Source: Tsukamurella tyrosinosolvens
Lineage (GTDB): Bacteria; Actinomycetota; Actinomycetes; Mycobacteriales; Mycobacteriaceae
DNA length: 64,000 bases
Direction: 5' to 3'
NCBI RefSeq assembly: GCF_900104775.1
Contig: NZ_FNSA01000003.1
Coordinates: forward strand, 930,001-994,000
Part shown: positions 1-8,685 of the stretch, in pieces
Position numbering within the stretch: position 1 is the stretch's first letter
Layout: the number at the start of each line of letters is the position of its first letter
The notes under the pieces: generated by a model
Database searches by the model: none
Told to the model about the DNA's origin: nothing
The model's input: only the letters and a program-made list of their open reading frames with translations
Translations under genes and position numbers: made by a program

Positions 1-1
1 C

Positions 2-1210
2 GCCCTCCTCGCCGGCCACGACGTGGTCCTGCTCGGCGAGCGCGGCCAGGGCAAGACGCGCCTGATCCGCACCATCGTCGGCCTGCTCGACGAGTGGACC
101 CCCGTGATCGACGGTGCCGAGCTCGGCGAGCACCCGTACCACCCGATCACCCCCGCCTCGATCCGCCGCGCGCAGGAGCTGGGCGACGACCTGCCCGTCG
201 CGTGGAAGCACCGCGACGAGCGCTACTCGGAGAAGCTGGCGACGCCGGACACCTCCGTCGGCGACCTGGTCGGCGACGTGGACCCCGTCAAGGTGGCGCA
301 GGGCCGCAGCCTGGGCGATCCCGAGACCATCCACTTCGGCCTCATCCCGCGGGCGCACCGCGGCATCGTCGCGGTCAACGAGCTGCCCGACCTGGCCGAA
401 CGCATCCAGGTCGCGATGCTCAACGTGATGGAGGAGCGCGACATCCAGGTGCGCGGTTACACGCTGCGCCTCCCGCTCGACGTGCTGCTCCTCGCGTCGG
501 CCAACCCCGAGGACTACACCAACCGCGGCCGCATCATCACGCCGCTCAAGGACCGCTTCGGCGCCGAGATCCGCACGCACTACCCGCTCGACCTCGAGGA
601 CGAGGTCGCGGTCATCGAGCAGGAGGCCGACGTCGTCGCGTCCGTGCCGCAGTACCTCACCGAGGTGCTGGCCCGCTTCACCCGCGAGCTGCGCGAGTCG
701 CCCGCCGTCGACCAGCGGTCCGGCGTCTCCGCCCGGTTCGCCATCGCGGCGCAGGAGACCATCGCCGCGGCGGCGCTGCACCGCGCGGCCGTGGGCGGCG
801 AGGACCTGCCCGTCGCGCGCCCCGTCGACCTGATGACGGTGCCCGACGTGCTGCGCGGCAAGGTCGAGTTCGAGGCGGGCGAGGAAGGCCGCGAGATCGC
901 GACGCTCGTGCACCTGCTGCGCCGCGCGACCGCCGAGACGATCAGCGAGTACCTGCTGGGCGTCGACCTGGGGCCGCTCGTGGAGGCCATCGAGGCGGGC
1001 GGGCCGATCGTCACGGGCGACGACGTGACCGCCGCCGAGCTGCTGGAGAACCTCCCCGAGGTGCCCGTGCTCGCCGAGGTCTACCGCCGGCTCGAGGCCG
1101 AGTCGCCGGGGGAGCGGGCCGCGGCCGCAGAGTTCGCGCTCGAGGGCCTGTACCTGGCCCGGCGGATCGGCAAGGAGTCCGACGACGAGGGGCAGACCGT
1201 CTATGGCTAG
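2..1210 (+). CDS. MoxR-family AAA+ ATPase (partial, 5' end outside window)
   Basis: The reading frame is open to the window edge, so the N-terminus is missing; 402 residues are visible. It is an AAA+ ATPase of the MoxR/magnesium-chelatase-I type: Walker A GERGQGKT comes within 20 residues of the edge, a Walker B-like strand GIVAVNELPDL follows, then the sensor region LLASANPEDYTNRGR, where these ATPases read out ATP. MoxR ATPases pair with VWA-domain proteins to remodel or insert metals into targets. The next gene encodes such a VWA protein and overlaps this one by 8 bases (start ATG lies inside the last codons), so the pair is translationally coupled. Same order as Rv0958-Rv0959 in M. tuberculosis. 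The substrate is unknown; true magnesium chelation is unlikely here. Confidence 0.9.
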   Translation, partial: ALLAGHDVVLLGERGQGKTRLIRTIVGLLDEWTPVIDGAELGEHPYHPITPASIRRAQELGDDLPVAWKHRDERYSEKLATPDTSVGDLVGDVDPVKVAQGRSLGDPETIHFGLIPRAHRGIVAVNELPDLAERIQVAMLNVMEERDIQVRGYTLRLPLDVLLLASANPEDYTNRGRIITPLKDRFGAEIRTHYPLDLEDEVAVIEQEADVVASVPQYLTEVLARFTRELRESPAVDQRSGVSARFAIAAQETIAAAALHRAAVGGEDLPVARPVDLMTVPDVLRGKVEFEAGEEGREIATLVHLLRRATAETISEYLLGVDLGPLVEAIEAGGPIVTGDDVTAAELLENLPEVPVLAEVYRRLEAESPGERAAAAEFALEGLYLARRIGKESDDEGQTVYG

Positions 1211-3182
1211 AGGCTCGCGGGAGGGACGGCGGGGGCATCTGGCCCGGTACCGCCGCTACACCGGCGGGCCCGATCCGCTGGCCCCGCCGGTGGACCTGCG
1301 GGACGCGCTCGACGAGATCGGCCGCGACGTGATGAGCGGCGTCTCCCCGCGCCGCGCGCTGCAGGAGTACCTGCGTCGCGGCGGCGAGAACCGGCGGGGC
1401 CTGGACAAGCTCGCGGAGCTGGCGAATCGCCGGCGACAGGAGTTGTTGCAGCGCAACAATCTCGGCAAGACCTTCGAGGACGTGCAGAAGCTGCTCGACG
1501 AGGCCGTGCTCGCGGAGCGCAAGGAGCTCGCGCGGGCGCTGGACGACGACGCCCGGTTCCAGGAGATGCGGATCTCGAACCTGCCGCCGTCGGCGGCGCA
1601 GGCCGTGCGCGAGCTGGGCGACTACGCGTGGCGCTCGCCCGAGGCCGCGCAGAAGTACGAGGAGATCCGGGACCTGCTCGGCCGCGAGCTCCTCGACCAG
1701 CAGTTCGCGGGGATCAAGCAGGCCCTCGAGGGCGCGACCGACGAGGACCGCGCGGCGATCCAGAAGATGCTCGACGACCTGAACACCCTGCTGGACAAGC
1801 ACAACGCCGGCGAGGCCACCCAGGACGATTTCGACGCCTTCATGGCCGAGCACGGCGCCTACTTCCCCGAGAACCCGCGGAACATCGACGAGCTCATCGA
1901 CGCCCTGGCCCAGCGGTCCGCCGCCGCCCAGCGGCTCTACAACAGCCTCACCCCCGAGCAGCGCGCGGAACTGGAGGAGCTGTCGCAGGCGGCCTTCGGC
2001 TCGCCGCAGCTCTCCCAGGCGCTGAGCGACCTGACCGGCAAGCTCATGGACGCCCGCCCCGGCGAGGACTGGTACGGCAGCCAGGAGTTCGAGGGCGATT
2101 CCGGGATGGGGTTGGGGGATGCGACGCAGGCCATGCAGGACATCGCCGACCTGGAGTCCCTCGCGGAGCAACTGAGCCAGCAGCACAACGGTGCCGCGCT
2201 CGACGACATCGACCTCGAGGCGCTGCAGCGGCAGCTCGGCGACGAGGCCGTCGCCGACGCCCGGACGCTCGCCGAGCTGGAGAAGGCGCTCAAGGACCAG
2301 GGCTACTTCTCCCGCGATCCCGACGGCGCGCTGCGCCTGTCGCCCAAGGCGATCCGGCAGCTGGGCCAGTCGATCCTGCGGGACGTCGCGGACCGTCTGA
2401 CCTCTCGCGGGGGCGAGCGGAACACCGCGCGGGCCGGCGCCACCGGCGAGGCCACGGGCGCGAGCCGCGAGTGGAGGTTCGGCGACACCGAGCCCTGGGA
2501 CGCCACCCGCACCGTGCTCAACGGCGTGCTCCGCCAGGCGGCCTCCGGCGAGTCGGGCCCGGTGGCGCTGGACGCGAAGGACATCGAGGTCACCGAGACC
2601 GAGGCGCGCAGCCGCGCGGCCGTCGCGCTCCTCGTGGACACCAGCTTCTCCATGGTCATGGAAGGCCGCTGGCTGCCCATGAAGCGGACGGCTCTGGCTC
2701 TGCACCAGTTGATCTCGACCCGCTTCCGCGGGGACGACCTGGCGCTCATCGGCTTCGGGCGGTACGCGCGCACGCTCGGCGTCGGCGAGCTGACCGGCTT
2801 GGACGGCGTCTACGAGCAGGGCACCAACCTGCACCACGCACTCGCCTTGGCGCAGCAGCACTTCCGCGCGCACCCGAACGCGCAGCCGGTGCTGCTCGTG
2901 GTCACCGACGGCGAGCCGACCGCCCACCTCGAGCGGAACGGCGAGCCCTTCTTCGACTATCCGCCGCACCCGCGGACGATCGCGATGACGGTGCGCGGAC
3001 TCGATGCCGTTGCCGCGCAGGGCGCGCAGATCACCGTCTTCCAGCTCGGCGACGACCCGGGCCTCACCCGGTTCCTCACCGCGGTCGTGCGGCGCGTGGG
3101 CGGGCGGCTGGTCTCGCCGGACCTCGACGGGCTCGGCGCGGCCGTGGTCAGCGACTACCTGGGCAGCCGCAAGCGTCGGTGA
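1203..3182 (+). CDS. VWA-domain protein partnered with MoxR ATPase
   Basis: 659 residues. The first ~450 are charged and largely helical, rich in Glu, Asp, Arg and Leu. The C-terminal ~190 residues form a von Willebrand factor A domain: the MIDAS motif DTSFS starts near residue 479 and VTDGEPT supplies a later metal-site strand. No signal peptide or membrane span, so it is cytoplasmic. Its start overlaps the upstream MoxR gene by 8 bases. Family knowledge: VWA proteins coupled to MoxR ATPases act as the substrate- or metal-handling half of the complex. Corresponds in position and architecture to Rv0959. The target is unknown. Confidence 0.88.
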   Translation: MARGSREGRRGHLARYRRYTGGPDPLAPPVDLRDALDEIGRDVMSGVSPRRALQEYLRRGGENRRGLDKLAELANRRRQELLQRNNLGKTFEDVQKLLDEAVLAERKELARALDDDARFQEMRISNLPPSAAQAVRELGDYAWRSPEAAQKYEEIRDLLGRELLDQQFAGIKQALEGATDEDRAAIQKMLDDLNTLLDKHNAGEATQDDFDAFMAEHGAYFPENPRNIDELIDALAQRSAAAQRLYNSLTPEQRAELEELSQAAFGSPQLSQALSDLTGKLMDARPGEDWYGSQEFEGDSGMGLGDATQAMQDIADLESLAEQLSQQHNGAALDDIDLEALQRQLGDEAVADARTLAELEKALKDQGYFSRDPDGALRLSPKAIRQLGQSILRDVADRLTSRGGERNTARAGATGEATGASREWRFGDTEPWDATRTVLNGVLRQAASGESGPVALDAKDIEVTETEARSRAAVALLVDTSFSMVMEGRWLPMKRTALALHQLISTRFRGDDLALIGFGRYARTLGVGELTGLDGVYEQGTNLHHALALAQQHFRAHPNAQPVLLVVTDGEPTAHLERNGEPFFDYPPHPRTIAMTVRGLDAVAAQGAQITVFQLGDDPGLTRFLTAVVRRVGGRLVSPDLDGLGAAVVSDYLGSRKRR

Positions 3183-3785
3183 CTACTTGATCTCCACGTC
3201 CACGCCGCCCCAGAAGGCGAAGCCCTTCACCACGATCCGCGGACCGGTGGGATCGCCCGTCTGCGGATTCTTGTGCTCGAAGGCGCCCATCACGCCCACG
3301 CCCTCGACGTGGACGTTGGCGCCGCGCGGCAGGATGATCTTCACCCCGCCCATCACGGCGTAGGCGTTCAGTGTCACGTCGCCGACGAGGAACGTCGCCT
3401 CACGCAGATCCAGCGAGACGCCGCCCCAGAACGCGATCGCGGTGTGCTCCGGGCCCACGGCGACCGGCCCGCGCACCTTGGTCTCCGACATCACGGCCCA
3501 CTTGGTCTCGCCCATGCGCGGAACGCCCGCCGGGGCGGTCGACGGTGCGCGGTACGCCGGGGCCGCCGTCGCCGGCAGGTTCTGCACGGCGGGCAGGTCC
3601 TCGACGAGGCGGTCCAGGTCGGCGAACGTGCGCGCTGCCACCGCCTGGTGCGAGCGGTCCTCGTACTCGGGGAGGGTGATCTGGCCGAGGCCGAGCGCCT
3701 CGGAGAGCATCTCCACGACGCGGTTGCGGTCGAGATCGGAGGCTCGCAGGACGTCGCGGCGCAGGGGTTCCAACTCGTCGGACAT
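3183..3785 (-). CDS. DUF1707 / LiaF-like C-terminal domain protein
   Basis: 200 residues. Residues ~10-63 match the DUF1707 pattern (RASDLDRNRVVEMLSEALG...ITLPEYEDR...AARTFADLDRLVEDLP), an N-terminal helical module of many actinobacterial membrane-associated regulators. The C-terminal ~90 residues are beta-rich with repeated FWGGV and VMGGVKI strands, as in the cell-wall-active antibiotic response (LiaF/YvqF C-terminal) domain. No membrane span is seen. Similar to Rv0966c. It ends one base after the convergent VWA gene and has its own promoter region (3786-3836). Role probably linked to envelope sensing; inferred from the family only. Confidence 0.85.
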   Translation of the reverse strand: MSDELEPLRRDVLRASDLDRNRVVEMLSEALGLGQITLPEYEDRSHQAVAARTFADLDRLVEDLPAVQNLPATAAPAYRAPSTAPAGVPRMGETKWAVMSETKVRGPVAVGPEHTAIAFWGGVSLDLREATFLVGDVTLNAYAVMGGVKIILPRGANVHVEGVGVMGAFEHKNPQTGDPTGPRIVVKGFAFWGGVDVEIK

Positions 3786-3836
3786 GCCCCCGACTCTAGG
3801 CGAATCGGCCGTCCCTTCGCCTCCGAAAAGGTCGGA

Positions 3837-3923
3837 GCTCCCCAGCAGGGCTGCGTTTTCGTCCCGGAACGCCGACGTCCCCAGGTCCGGAGACCTGGGG
3901 ACGTCGTGCTCCTGCGGGGGAGC
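3837..3923. terminator. Nested long hairpin between two minus-strand genes
   Basis: An inner perfect stem of 14 bp (3874-3887 with 3892-3905, loop CGGA) is enclosed by an outer stem of 13 bp with one mismatch (3837-3849 with 3911-3923). It lies 19 bases past the stop of the lysine-rich gene, so a terminator role is likely. It has no U-tract on either side. Confidence 0.7.
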
Positions 3924-3941
3924 GGGGTGTTCGGTGCTGCG

Positions 3942-4922
3942 TCAGAGCAGGCGGCCCACCACGGGGAGGCGCTTGAGCAGCAGGGCGATGCCCGAGGGCT
4001 GGCCCTTCTTCGGAGCCGCCTTCTCGTCGGCCTTCGCCACGGTCTTCGACGGTGCCTTCGCGTCCGCCTTCGCCTTCGGCGCGGCCTTCGCGTCCGCCTT
4101 GGCGGTGGGCTTCTTCGCGTCGATCGAGGCGGGCGCCTTGCTCTTCGAAGCGGCGTCCTTCTGTGCGGCGATGGGCGTGATCTTCGCCTCCGACGCCTTG
4201 ACCGGCGCCTTCTTCGCGGCGGCCGGCTTCGCAGCGGGCTTGGTCGCGGCCGGCTTCGCGGCGGCGGGCTTCGAGGCGGTGCTCTTCGCAGCCGTGGCCT
4301 TCTTCGCCGCGGCGGGCTTGGCGGCGGACTTCGCCGGAGCCTTCTTCGCGGGGGTCTTCGTGGCCGGAGCGGCCTTCTTCGCGGCCGGCGTGGTCTTCGC
4401 GGCAGGCTTCTTGGCCGGGGCCTTGGCGGCGGCCGGCTTCTCAGCAGCGGGCTTGGCGGCGGGCTTCTCCGCAGCGGCCTTCTCGGCGGGCGCGGCCTTG
4501 GCGGCACCGTCGAGGCCCAGAACGGCCCAGGCGTCCTCCCACGCCGCGACGGCGTCGGCGGTCACGGCGAGGTTGGTGTTGGCAGTCAGCGTCTTGCCGG
4601 CGTTCTTGCCCTCCCACGCGGCGGCGAGCTTGGCCACGTGCGCGGCGTAATCGGCGGCCGGGGCGAGCGCGATCGGCGCACCGTCGGACAGGTCCACAAG
4701 GGCCCACGCGGTGACGGGGGCCTTCGCGACGGCCTCGCTCTTGCGGGCCTGCCACGCATCGCCGGTGGTGGCCTTGACGCGGAGCGTCTCGGTGCGGCCG
4801 TCGGTTGCGGTCACGGTGACGAGGGTCGTGCTGCCCTTCGTGGTCACCTCTGCCTTGCCCCCGCGGGCCTCAACGGCAGAGACGAACAGGTCGACGGCGC
4901 GCTGTGCGGCGGTCTGAGCCAT
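3942..4922 (-). CDS. Ala/Lys-rich protein with histone H1-like tail
   Basis: 326 residues. Residues 1-~140 form a compact domain of two similar halves built on Trp/Ala (AWALVDLSDGAPIALAP, AWEDAWAVLGL) that I do not recognise. Residues ~140-305 are almost pure Ala/Lys/Pro with many PAAKPA, KKAPAK and KPAAEK units, a disordered histone H1-like tail of the sort seen at the end of mycobacterial HupB. The last ~20 residues become hydrophobic (IALLLKRLPVVGRLL). A basic tail suggests DNA, RNA or anionic-envelope binding, but no DNA-binding fold is visible, so it should not be called a histone. The start is set by AGGAGA 6-8 bases before ATG. A 30-bp inverted repeat lies upstream. Confidence 0.8.
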   Translation of the reverse strand: MAQTAAQRAVDLFVSAVEARGGKAEVTTKGSTTLVTVTATDGRTETLRVKATTGDAWQARKSEAVAKAPVTAWALVDLSDGAPIALAPAADYAAHVAKLAAAWEGKNAGKTLTANTNLAVTADAVAAWEDAWAVLGLDGAAKAAPAEKAAAEKPAAKPAAEKPAAAKAPAKKPAAKTTPAAKKAAPATKTPAKKAPAKSAAKPAAAKKATAAKSTASKPAAAKPAATKPAAKPAAAKKAPVKASEAKITPIAAQKDAASKSKAPASIDAKKPTAKADAKAAPKAKADAKAPSKTVAKADEKAAPKKGQPSGIALLLKRLPVVGRLL

Positions 4923-4965
4923 GGGGTCTCTCCTGGGTTCGGTTCGTAGTGCGCCGTTCAGCGCC

Positions 4966-4995
4966 CTACTCGTGAGTTCATTAACCCACGAGTAG
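4966..4995. promoter_or_regulatory. Inverted repeat upstream of the Lys-rich gene
   Basis: Perfect 9-bp arms CTACTCGTG (4966-4974) and CACGAGTAG (4987-4995) with a 12-bp AT-richer spacer, 44 bases upstream of the start of the Ala/Lys-rich gene. This is the spacing expected for a dimeric repressor or activator site over the promoter. The regulator is not identifiable. Confidence 0.55.
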
Positions 4996-5060
4996 TTTCG
5001 TCAACCCAAGCCGAAACGGGCGTCACAGGCGTAATGTGACCGGGTCGTACGTCACATTGA

Positions 5061-5999
5061 TCAGGTGAGAAGGACCGCGATCAGCATGATCGCCGGAATC
5101 GACAGGGCCGTTGTGATAAGCCCGGAATCCCTCGCGAGGACCACGCCCCGGTTGTATCGCAGGCCGTAGACCAGCACGTTCTGCGCCGTCGGGAGGGCGG
5201 CGGTCACCGTCTGCGCGAGGAGCGCGTGGCCCGACTGGCCGAACAGGAAGCGCGCCATCGCCCACGCCAGTACGGGCATTGCGATCATCTTGAGCACGGT
5301 CGCCAGGGCGATGTCCCGGCGGGGCGCCTCGCCCTTCTGCATCACCCGCACGCCGCCGAGGGAGAGGCCGAAGACGATCAGAGCCATCGGCACGGAGGCG
5401 TCGCCGAGCAGTTTCACCGGGCTCATCAGCCAGTCCGGCGGGTGCCACCGGGTCAGCGAGATCGCGAGCCCGATCAGCGCGCCCACGACGATGGGGTTCA
5501 GCAGCGGGGTCGCGACCGTGCGCCACAGCGGCTGCTTCGGACCGGTGCGCTCGCGGGACTCCGCGAGGTCGAGGGCGGTCAACGCGATCGTCGAGAAGAC
5601 GAGGATCTGGAAGAGCAACAGCGGCGCCACGTACGAGGTGTCGTGGAGCACGAAGACCGCGATCGGAATGCCCAGGTTCGACGAGTTCACGTAGCTCGAG
5701 GCGAGTGCGCCGATGGTGGCGTCGCCCATCGTCCGCCGCCAGAAGACGCGGGCGATCAGGTAGTACACCGCCGCGATGGTCAGTGCCGATCCCGCGCTCA
5801 CCCACAGTCGGGAGCTGAACAGCACCGTCAGATCGGTGGTGGCCAGCGCGTGCAGGAGCAGGGCGGGGGTGAGCAGGTAGAACACCAGCAGCGACAGCTG
5901 CTTCTCCGGCTGCTCGCCCAGCACTCCGAGCCTGCCGAGCAACCACCCCGCCGCGATGATGATCGCGATCACGGCGAAGCCGGCCAGCACGGAAGTCAC
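5061..5999 (-). CDS. AEC (auxin efflux carrier) family permease
   Basis: 312 residues, nearly all membrane, about ten predicted helices in two halves (starting MTSVLAGFAVIAIIIAAGWLLG). The length and the paired polar helix breaks (NSSNLGIPI near the first half end, ALPTAQNVLVYG near the second) match the AEC family. Bacterial members export or import small organic acids such as malate or malonate; nothing here fixes the substrate. The start is a GTG. Single gene, preceded by a large hairpin and facing no obvious partner. Confidence 0.85.
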   Translation of the reverse strand: MTSVLAGFAVIAIIIAAGWLLGRLGVLGEQPEKQLSLLVFYLLTPALLLHALATTDLTVLFSSRLWVSAGSALTIAAVYYLIARVFWRRTMGDATIGALASSYVNSSNLGIPIAVFVLHDTSYVAPLLLFQILVFSTIALTALDLAESRERTGPKQPLWRTVATPLLNPIVVGALIGLAISLTRWHPPDWLMSPVKLLGDASVPMALIVFGLSLGGVRVMQKGEAPRRDIALATVLKMIAMPVLAWAMARFLFGQSGHALLAQTVTAALPTAQNVLVYGLRYNRGVVLARDSGLITTALSIPAIMLIAVLLT

Positions 6000-6061
6000 G
6001 TGCCAGAAGGTTACGCGACCGAAGTATTTCGTCGCCGGGCGGTGACTGCGGCGCGGCTGCG

Positions 6062-6135
6062 CTCACGATGTGGGGTTCTGCGGGGGTGCGCGTGTTCCAG
6101 TGCACGTCGAGGCCCGCAGAACCCCACATCGTGAG
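6062..6135. repeat. Large palindrome with 23-bp perfect arms
   Basis: Arms 6062-6084 and 6113-6135 are exact reverse complements over 23 bases, separated by a 28-base loop. The right arm ends 3 bases from the rpsR stop codon (minus strand), so it may end the C- ribosomal operon. The loop is longer than in a normal terminator and there is no T-run. It could instead be a small mobile palindromic unit. Confidence 0.75.
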
Positions 6136-6138
6136 GCG

Positions 6139-6369
6139 CTACCGCTTCGTGGAGTAGGGGAGCAGCGCCATCTCGCGGGCGTTCTTCACCGCCGCCGCCA
6201 GCTTCTTCTGATCCTGCGGCGACAACCGGGTCATCGCGCGGGAGCGCAGCTTGCCGCGGTCGTTGAGGAAAGTGCGCAGGTAGGTGACGTTCTTGTAGTC
6301 GAGGGCGCCCTCGGGCACGCGGACGAGGCCGCGTCGCGCGGGCGGAGTGCGCAGGGATCGACGTGCCAT
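6139..6369 (-). CDS. rpsR: 30S ribosomal protein bS18, zinc-independent paralogue
   Basis: 76 residues from the second of two consecutive ATGs (an in-frame ATG lies one codon upstream). The conserved S18 core is present ([17 protein letters not shown]...[25 protein letters not shown]). The N-terminal cysteines of zinc-binding S18 are absent, so this is the C- form that replaces the zinc protein when zinc is scarce. It is the last gene of rpmB-rpmG-rpsN-rpsR and directly abuts rpsN. Equivalent to the Rv2055c-type rpsR2. A zinc-binding paralogue is expected elsewhere in the genome. Confidence 0.95.
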   Translation of the reverse strand: MARRSLRTPPARRGLVRVPEGALDYKNVTYLRTFLNDRGKLRSRAMTRLSPQDQKKLAAAVKNAREMALLPYSTKR

Positions 6370-6674
6370 CACCAGCTCGACTTCCGGACGCCGGGCAGCT
6401 GACCGTCGTGCGCCATCTGCCGCACCCGCACGCGCGACAGCCCGAACTTGCGCAGGTGCCCGCGCGGGCGGCCGTCGGCGGAGTCGCGATTGCGGACGCG
6501 GGTGGCCGAACCGTCGCGCGGCAACTTCGCCAGCGCGCGCACGGCGGCCGCGCGGTCGTCCGGGTCGGTCGACGGGTGCGCGATGACCCGCTTGAGCTCG
6601 GCGCGACGCTCGGCGTGCCGCGCCACCAGGGCCTTGCGCCGCTCGTTGGCGGCGATCTTCGCCTTCGTGGCCAT
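6369..6674 (-). CDS. rpsN: 30S ribosomal protein uS14, zinc-independent
   Basis: 101 residues, the long type without the CxxC...CxxC zinc finger of the short actinobacterial S14. The conserved tail [25 protein letters not shown] identifies the family. Its ATG overlaps the rpmG stop by one base (TGATG), showing coupled translation. Belongs to the Zur-type C- ribosomal protein set. Confidence 0.95.
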   Translation of the reverse strand: MATKAKIAANERRKALVARHAERRAELKRVIAHPSTDPDDRAAAVRALAKLPRDGSATRVRNRDSADGRPRGHLRKFGLSRVRVRQMAHDGQLPGVRKSSW

Positions 6675-6838
6675 CAGCGCTCCTCCCGGAAATCGACGTG
6701 CTGCCGGACCACGGGGTCGTACTTGCGCAGCACCATGCGGTCCGGGTCGTTGCGGCGGTTCTTCCTGGTCACGTACGTGTACCCGGTGCCGGCGGTGGAC
6801 TTGAGCTTGATGATGGGTCGGATTTCGTTGCGGGCCAT
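6674..6838 (-). CDS. rpmG: 50S ribosomal protein bL33, zinc-independent
   Basis: 54 residues: [20 protein letters not shown] at the N-terminus, then [21 protein letters not shown], the bL33 signature. It has no cysteine, so it is the C- form. It starts one base before the rpmB stop region and overlaps rpsN by one base. Second gene of the operon. Confidence 0.95.
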   Translation of the reverse strand: MARNEIRPIIKLKSTAGTGYTYVTRKNRRNDPDRMVLRKYDPVVRQHVDFREER

Positions 6839-7075
6839 TTACAGCTTCTCCCCTCGGGACAGGATGTCGGCGACCACGGCGTCGATGCCGCGGCGATCGA
6901 TGGTCTTGATGCCCTTGGTGGACACCCGGAGCACGACGGTGCGGCCGAGCGAGGGCACGTAGTAGCGGCGGCGCTGGATGTTCGGGTTCCAGCGGCGGTT
7001 CGTGCGCACGTGGCTGTGCGAGACCCGCTTGCCGAAGCCGGGCGCCCGACCCGTCACCTGGCAGTGTGCGGACAT
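6839..7075 (-). CDS. rpmB: 50S ribosomal protein bL28
   Basis: 78 residues beginning [20 protein letters not shown], then [14 protein letters not shown] and the [14 protein letters not shown] tail of bL28. There is a single cysteine, so no four-cysteine zinc site. First gene of the C- ribosomal operon, 46 bases from the divergent CobW-like gene; the candidate Zur operators lie in that gap. Confidence 0.95.
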   Translation of the reverse strand: MSAHCQVTGRAPGFGKRVSHSHVRTNRRWNPNIQRRRYYVPSLGRTVVLRVSTKGIKTIDRRGIDAVVADILSRGEKL

Positions 7076-7116
7076 GCTTCTCCTTCTTGCGAATGATTGT
7101 CGATAAGGTAACGTAC

Positions 7117-7137
7117 TGGAAATGGGAATCATTTCCA
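7117..7137. promoter_or_regulatory. Candidate Zur operator
   Basis: Perfect palindrome TGGAAATG-N5-CATTTCCA in the rpmB/CobW-like divergent region. AT-rich palindromes of this build (cores close to AATCATTTTC) are the usual Zur sites of mycobacteria and Streptomyces, and the genes on both sides are the zinc-scarcity set, so Zur is the natural candidate. A second AT-rich stretch, GAATGATTGTCG (7091-7102), may be the site for the rpmB side. The palindrome overlaps the start codon of the CobW-like gene, which fits repression close to the start, or means that the true start is slightly downstream. Confidence 0.6.
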
Positions 7138-8351
7138 AGAGAACCCCGGTCCTGCTGCTGACCGGCTTCGGCGGGCAGGAGCGCGCGCTCGAGCTGGCCG
7201 AACCCGGCACCGTCGTCGTGCACCACGACCTGTCCGGCCTCCGCGAAGGTCTGGTCGTGCGGTCGGAGGCGACCGTCCGGCCCGACGGGACCGCGGAGGA
7301 GCGCGTCGCCCTGCTCGAACTCGCGCACGGCTGCGTCTCGTGCACCCTGCGCGAGGACCTGCTGCCGCTGCTGCGCACGCTGCACCGCCGGGCGAGCGTC
7401 CGCCGCATCGTCGTGCGGCTCGACCCGATCCTCGAGGCCGACGCGGTGCGCCACGCCATCGAGCACGTCGTCGTGGAGATGGTCGGCGCGGTGCCCGGCC
7501 CCGCCGCGCGCGATGTCGAGGTGACCGGCACGATCGGCTTCGTCGACGGCGCGACCTGGCTCGACGACGCCCTCGGCGAGGAGGACCTCGGTGAGCGCTT
7601 CCCCGTCCCGGACGACGACGAGCGCACCGTCGCCCAGCTGGCCGTCGGGCACGCGCAGGGCGCCGACCTGCTGGTCGTGACCGGCGACAGCCCCGACCCC
7701 GCCCGACTGCGCGCGGTGCTGCGGCGCCTCGCGCCCGGCGCCCCGATCGCCCGCGAGCGTGTGCCGCTCGACGGCCTGCTCCCGCGACTGGGGGCGCCGC
7801 GGCCGCCCATCGAGCCCTTCGGCCCGCTGCTCCCCGGGTGCCCGCCGCTCGACGCCGACGGCGACGTCCGGCTCATCGAGTTCAGCGCCCGCCGCCCACT
7901 GCATCCCGCGCGCTTCCACGAGGCGATCGACGTGCTGCTCGACGGTGTCGTCCACGCTCGCGGGCGGCTCTGGCTCGCCACGACCCCCGACGAGGCCTTC
8001 TGGCTGGAGTCGGCCGGCGCGGGGCTGCGCGTCGGCGCTGCCGGCCGGTGGCTCGCCGCGGGCGGCGACGGCTCGCCCGAGCGGTGGGCGATGGCGTCGG
8101 CCGCCTGGGACGAGACGCACGGGGACCGTCGGACCGACCTGGTGGTGCTCGCCGCCGGGGCCGACCCCGCCCGCATCGCCGAGACCCTGCGGTGGGCCGA
8201 GCTGACCCCCGCGGAACTGGCCGCCGGGCCGGGGGAGTGGGCGGGCTGGCACGACCCGTTCGGCGCGATGCACGCCGACCCGTGCGAGGACCTGGCCGCG
8301 CCCGCATCCGCGAACGCGGCCGACACCGAGATCGATGAGGAGATGTCATGA
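7122..8351 (+). CDS. CobW/COG0523-like protein without P-loop (Rv0106/Mrf-like)
   Basis: 409 residues. It has the COG0523 metal motif in the form [12 protein letters not shown] near residue 70 and a CobW C-terminal domain ([20 protein letters not shown], then [16 protein letters not shown]). The N-terminal strand [17 protein letters not shown] sits where the Walker A GxxGxGKT should be but lacks GKT, so GTP hydrolysis is doubtful. A C-terminal [15 protein letters not shown] cluster could bind metal. It resembles Rv0106; as I recall, the mycobacterial Mpy-recruitment factor that puts C- ribosomes into hibernation belongs to this family. It is coupled to rpmE2 by a 4-base ATGA overlap and shares a candidate Zur region with rpmB. 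Confidence 0.85.
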   Translation: MGIISKRTPVLLLTGFGGQERALELAEPGTVVVHHDLSGLREGLVVRSEATVRPDGTAEERVALLELAHGCVSCTLREDLLPLLRTLHRRASVRRIVVRLDPILEADAVRHAIEHVVVEMVGAVPGPAARDVEVTGTIGFVDGATWLDDALGEEDLGERFPVPDDDERTVAQLAVGHAQGADLLVVTGDSPDPARLRAVLRRLAPGAPIARERVPLDGLLPRLGAPRPPIEPFGPLLPGCPPLDADGDVRLIEFSARRPLHPARFHEAIDVLLDGVVHARGRLWLATTPDEAFWLESAGAGLRVGAAGRWLAAGGDGSPERWAMASAAWDETHGDRRTDLVVLAAGADPARIAETLRWAELTPAELAAGPGEWAGWHDPFGAMHADPCEDLAAPASANAADTEIDEEMS

Positions 8352-8611
8352 AGCAGGGAATCCACCCGGAGTACCGCCCGGTCGCGTTCCAGGACGCGTC
8401 CACCGGGAAGCTGTTCGTCACCCGCAGCACGGCGACGTCGGAGCGGACCGTCGACGTGGACGGGGTGTCCTATCCGCTGATCGTCGTGGACGTGACCAGC
8501 GATTCGCACCCGCTGTGGACGGGGAAGCAGCGCGTCATGGACACGGCCGGGCGCGTGCAGAAGTTCCAGGAGAAGTACGCGCGTTTTGGCGGGCGGGCCG
8601 CGGGGCGGTAG
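8348..8611 (+). CDS. rpmE2: 50S ribosomal protein bL31 type B (zinc-independent)
   Basis: 87 residues: [20 protein letters not shown], then [19 protein letters not shown] and [13 protein letters not shown], the type B L31 pattern lacking the CxxC of type A. It overlaps the upstream CobW-like gene by 4 bases and forms the other arm of the zinc-scarcity cluster. Confidence 0.95.
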   Translation: MKQGIHPEYRPVAFQDASTGKLFVTRSTATSERTVDVDGVSYPLIVVDVTSDSHPLWTGKQRVMDTAGRVQKFQEKYARFGGRAAGR

Positions 8612-8685
8612 ACTTCAATGCTTGTGACGTTGGTAGCCCTCGGGCTCGCGTCGAAGACTTGTTCCGAGGACCGTTAGGAAGAATC

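Noticed and set aside
94-1332. Long Arg/Ala/Pro-rich open frames in other phases over the MoxR and VWA genes (both strands)
   Set aside because: Typical high-GC shadows: Arg/Ala/Gly/Pro-only composition, no motifs, and the in-phase genes have strong domain matches.
3273-4949. 558-aa plus-strand frame over the Lys-rich gene
   Set aside because: Gly/Arg/Leu repeats result from reading the Ala/Lys repeats in reverse; the minus-strand gene has a proper RBS and start.
7122-8351. Cobalamin synthesis protein CobW
   Set aside because: No Walker A and no cobalamin genes nearby; the ribosomal C- set indicates zinc physiology instead.
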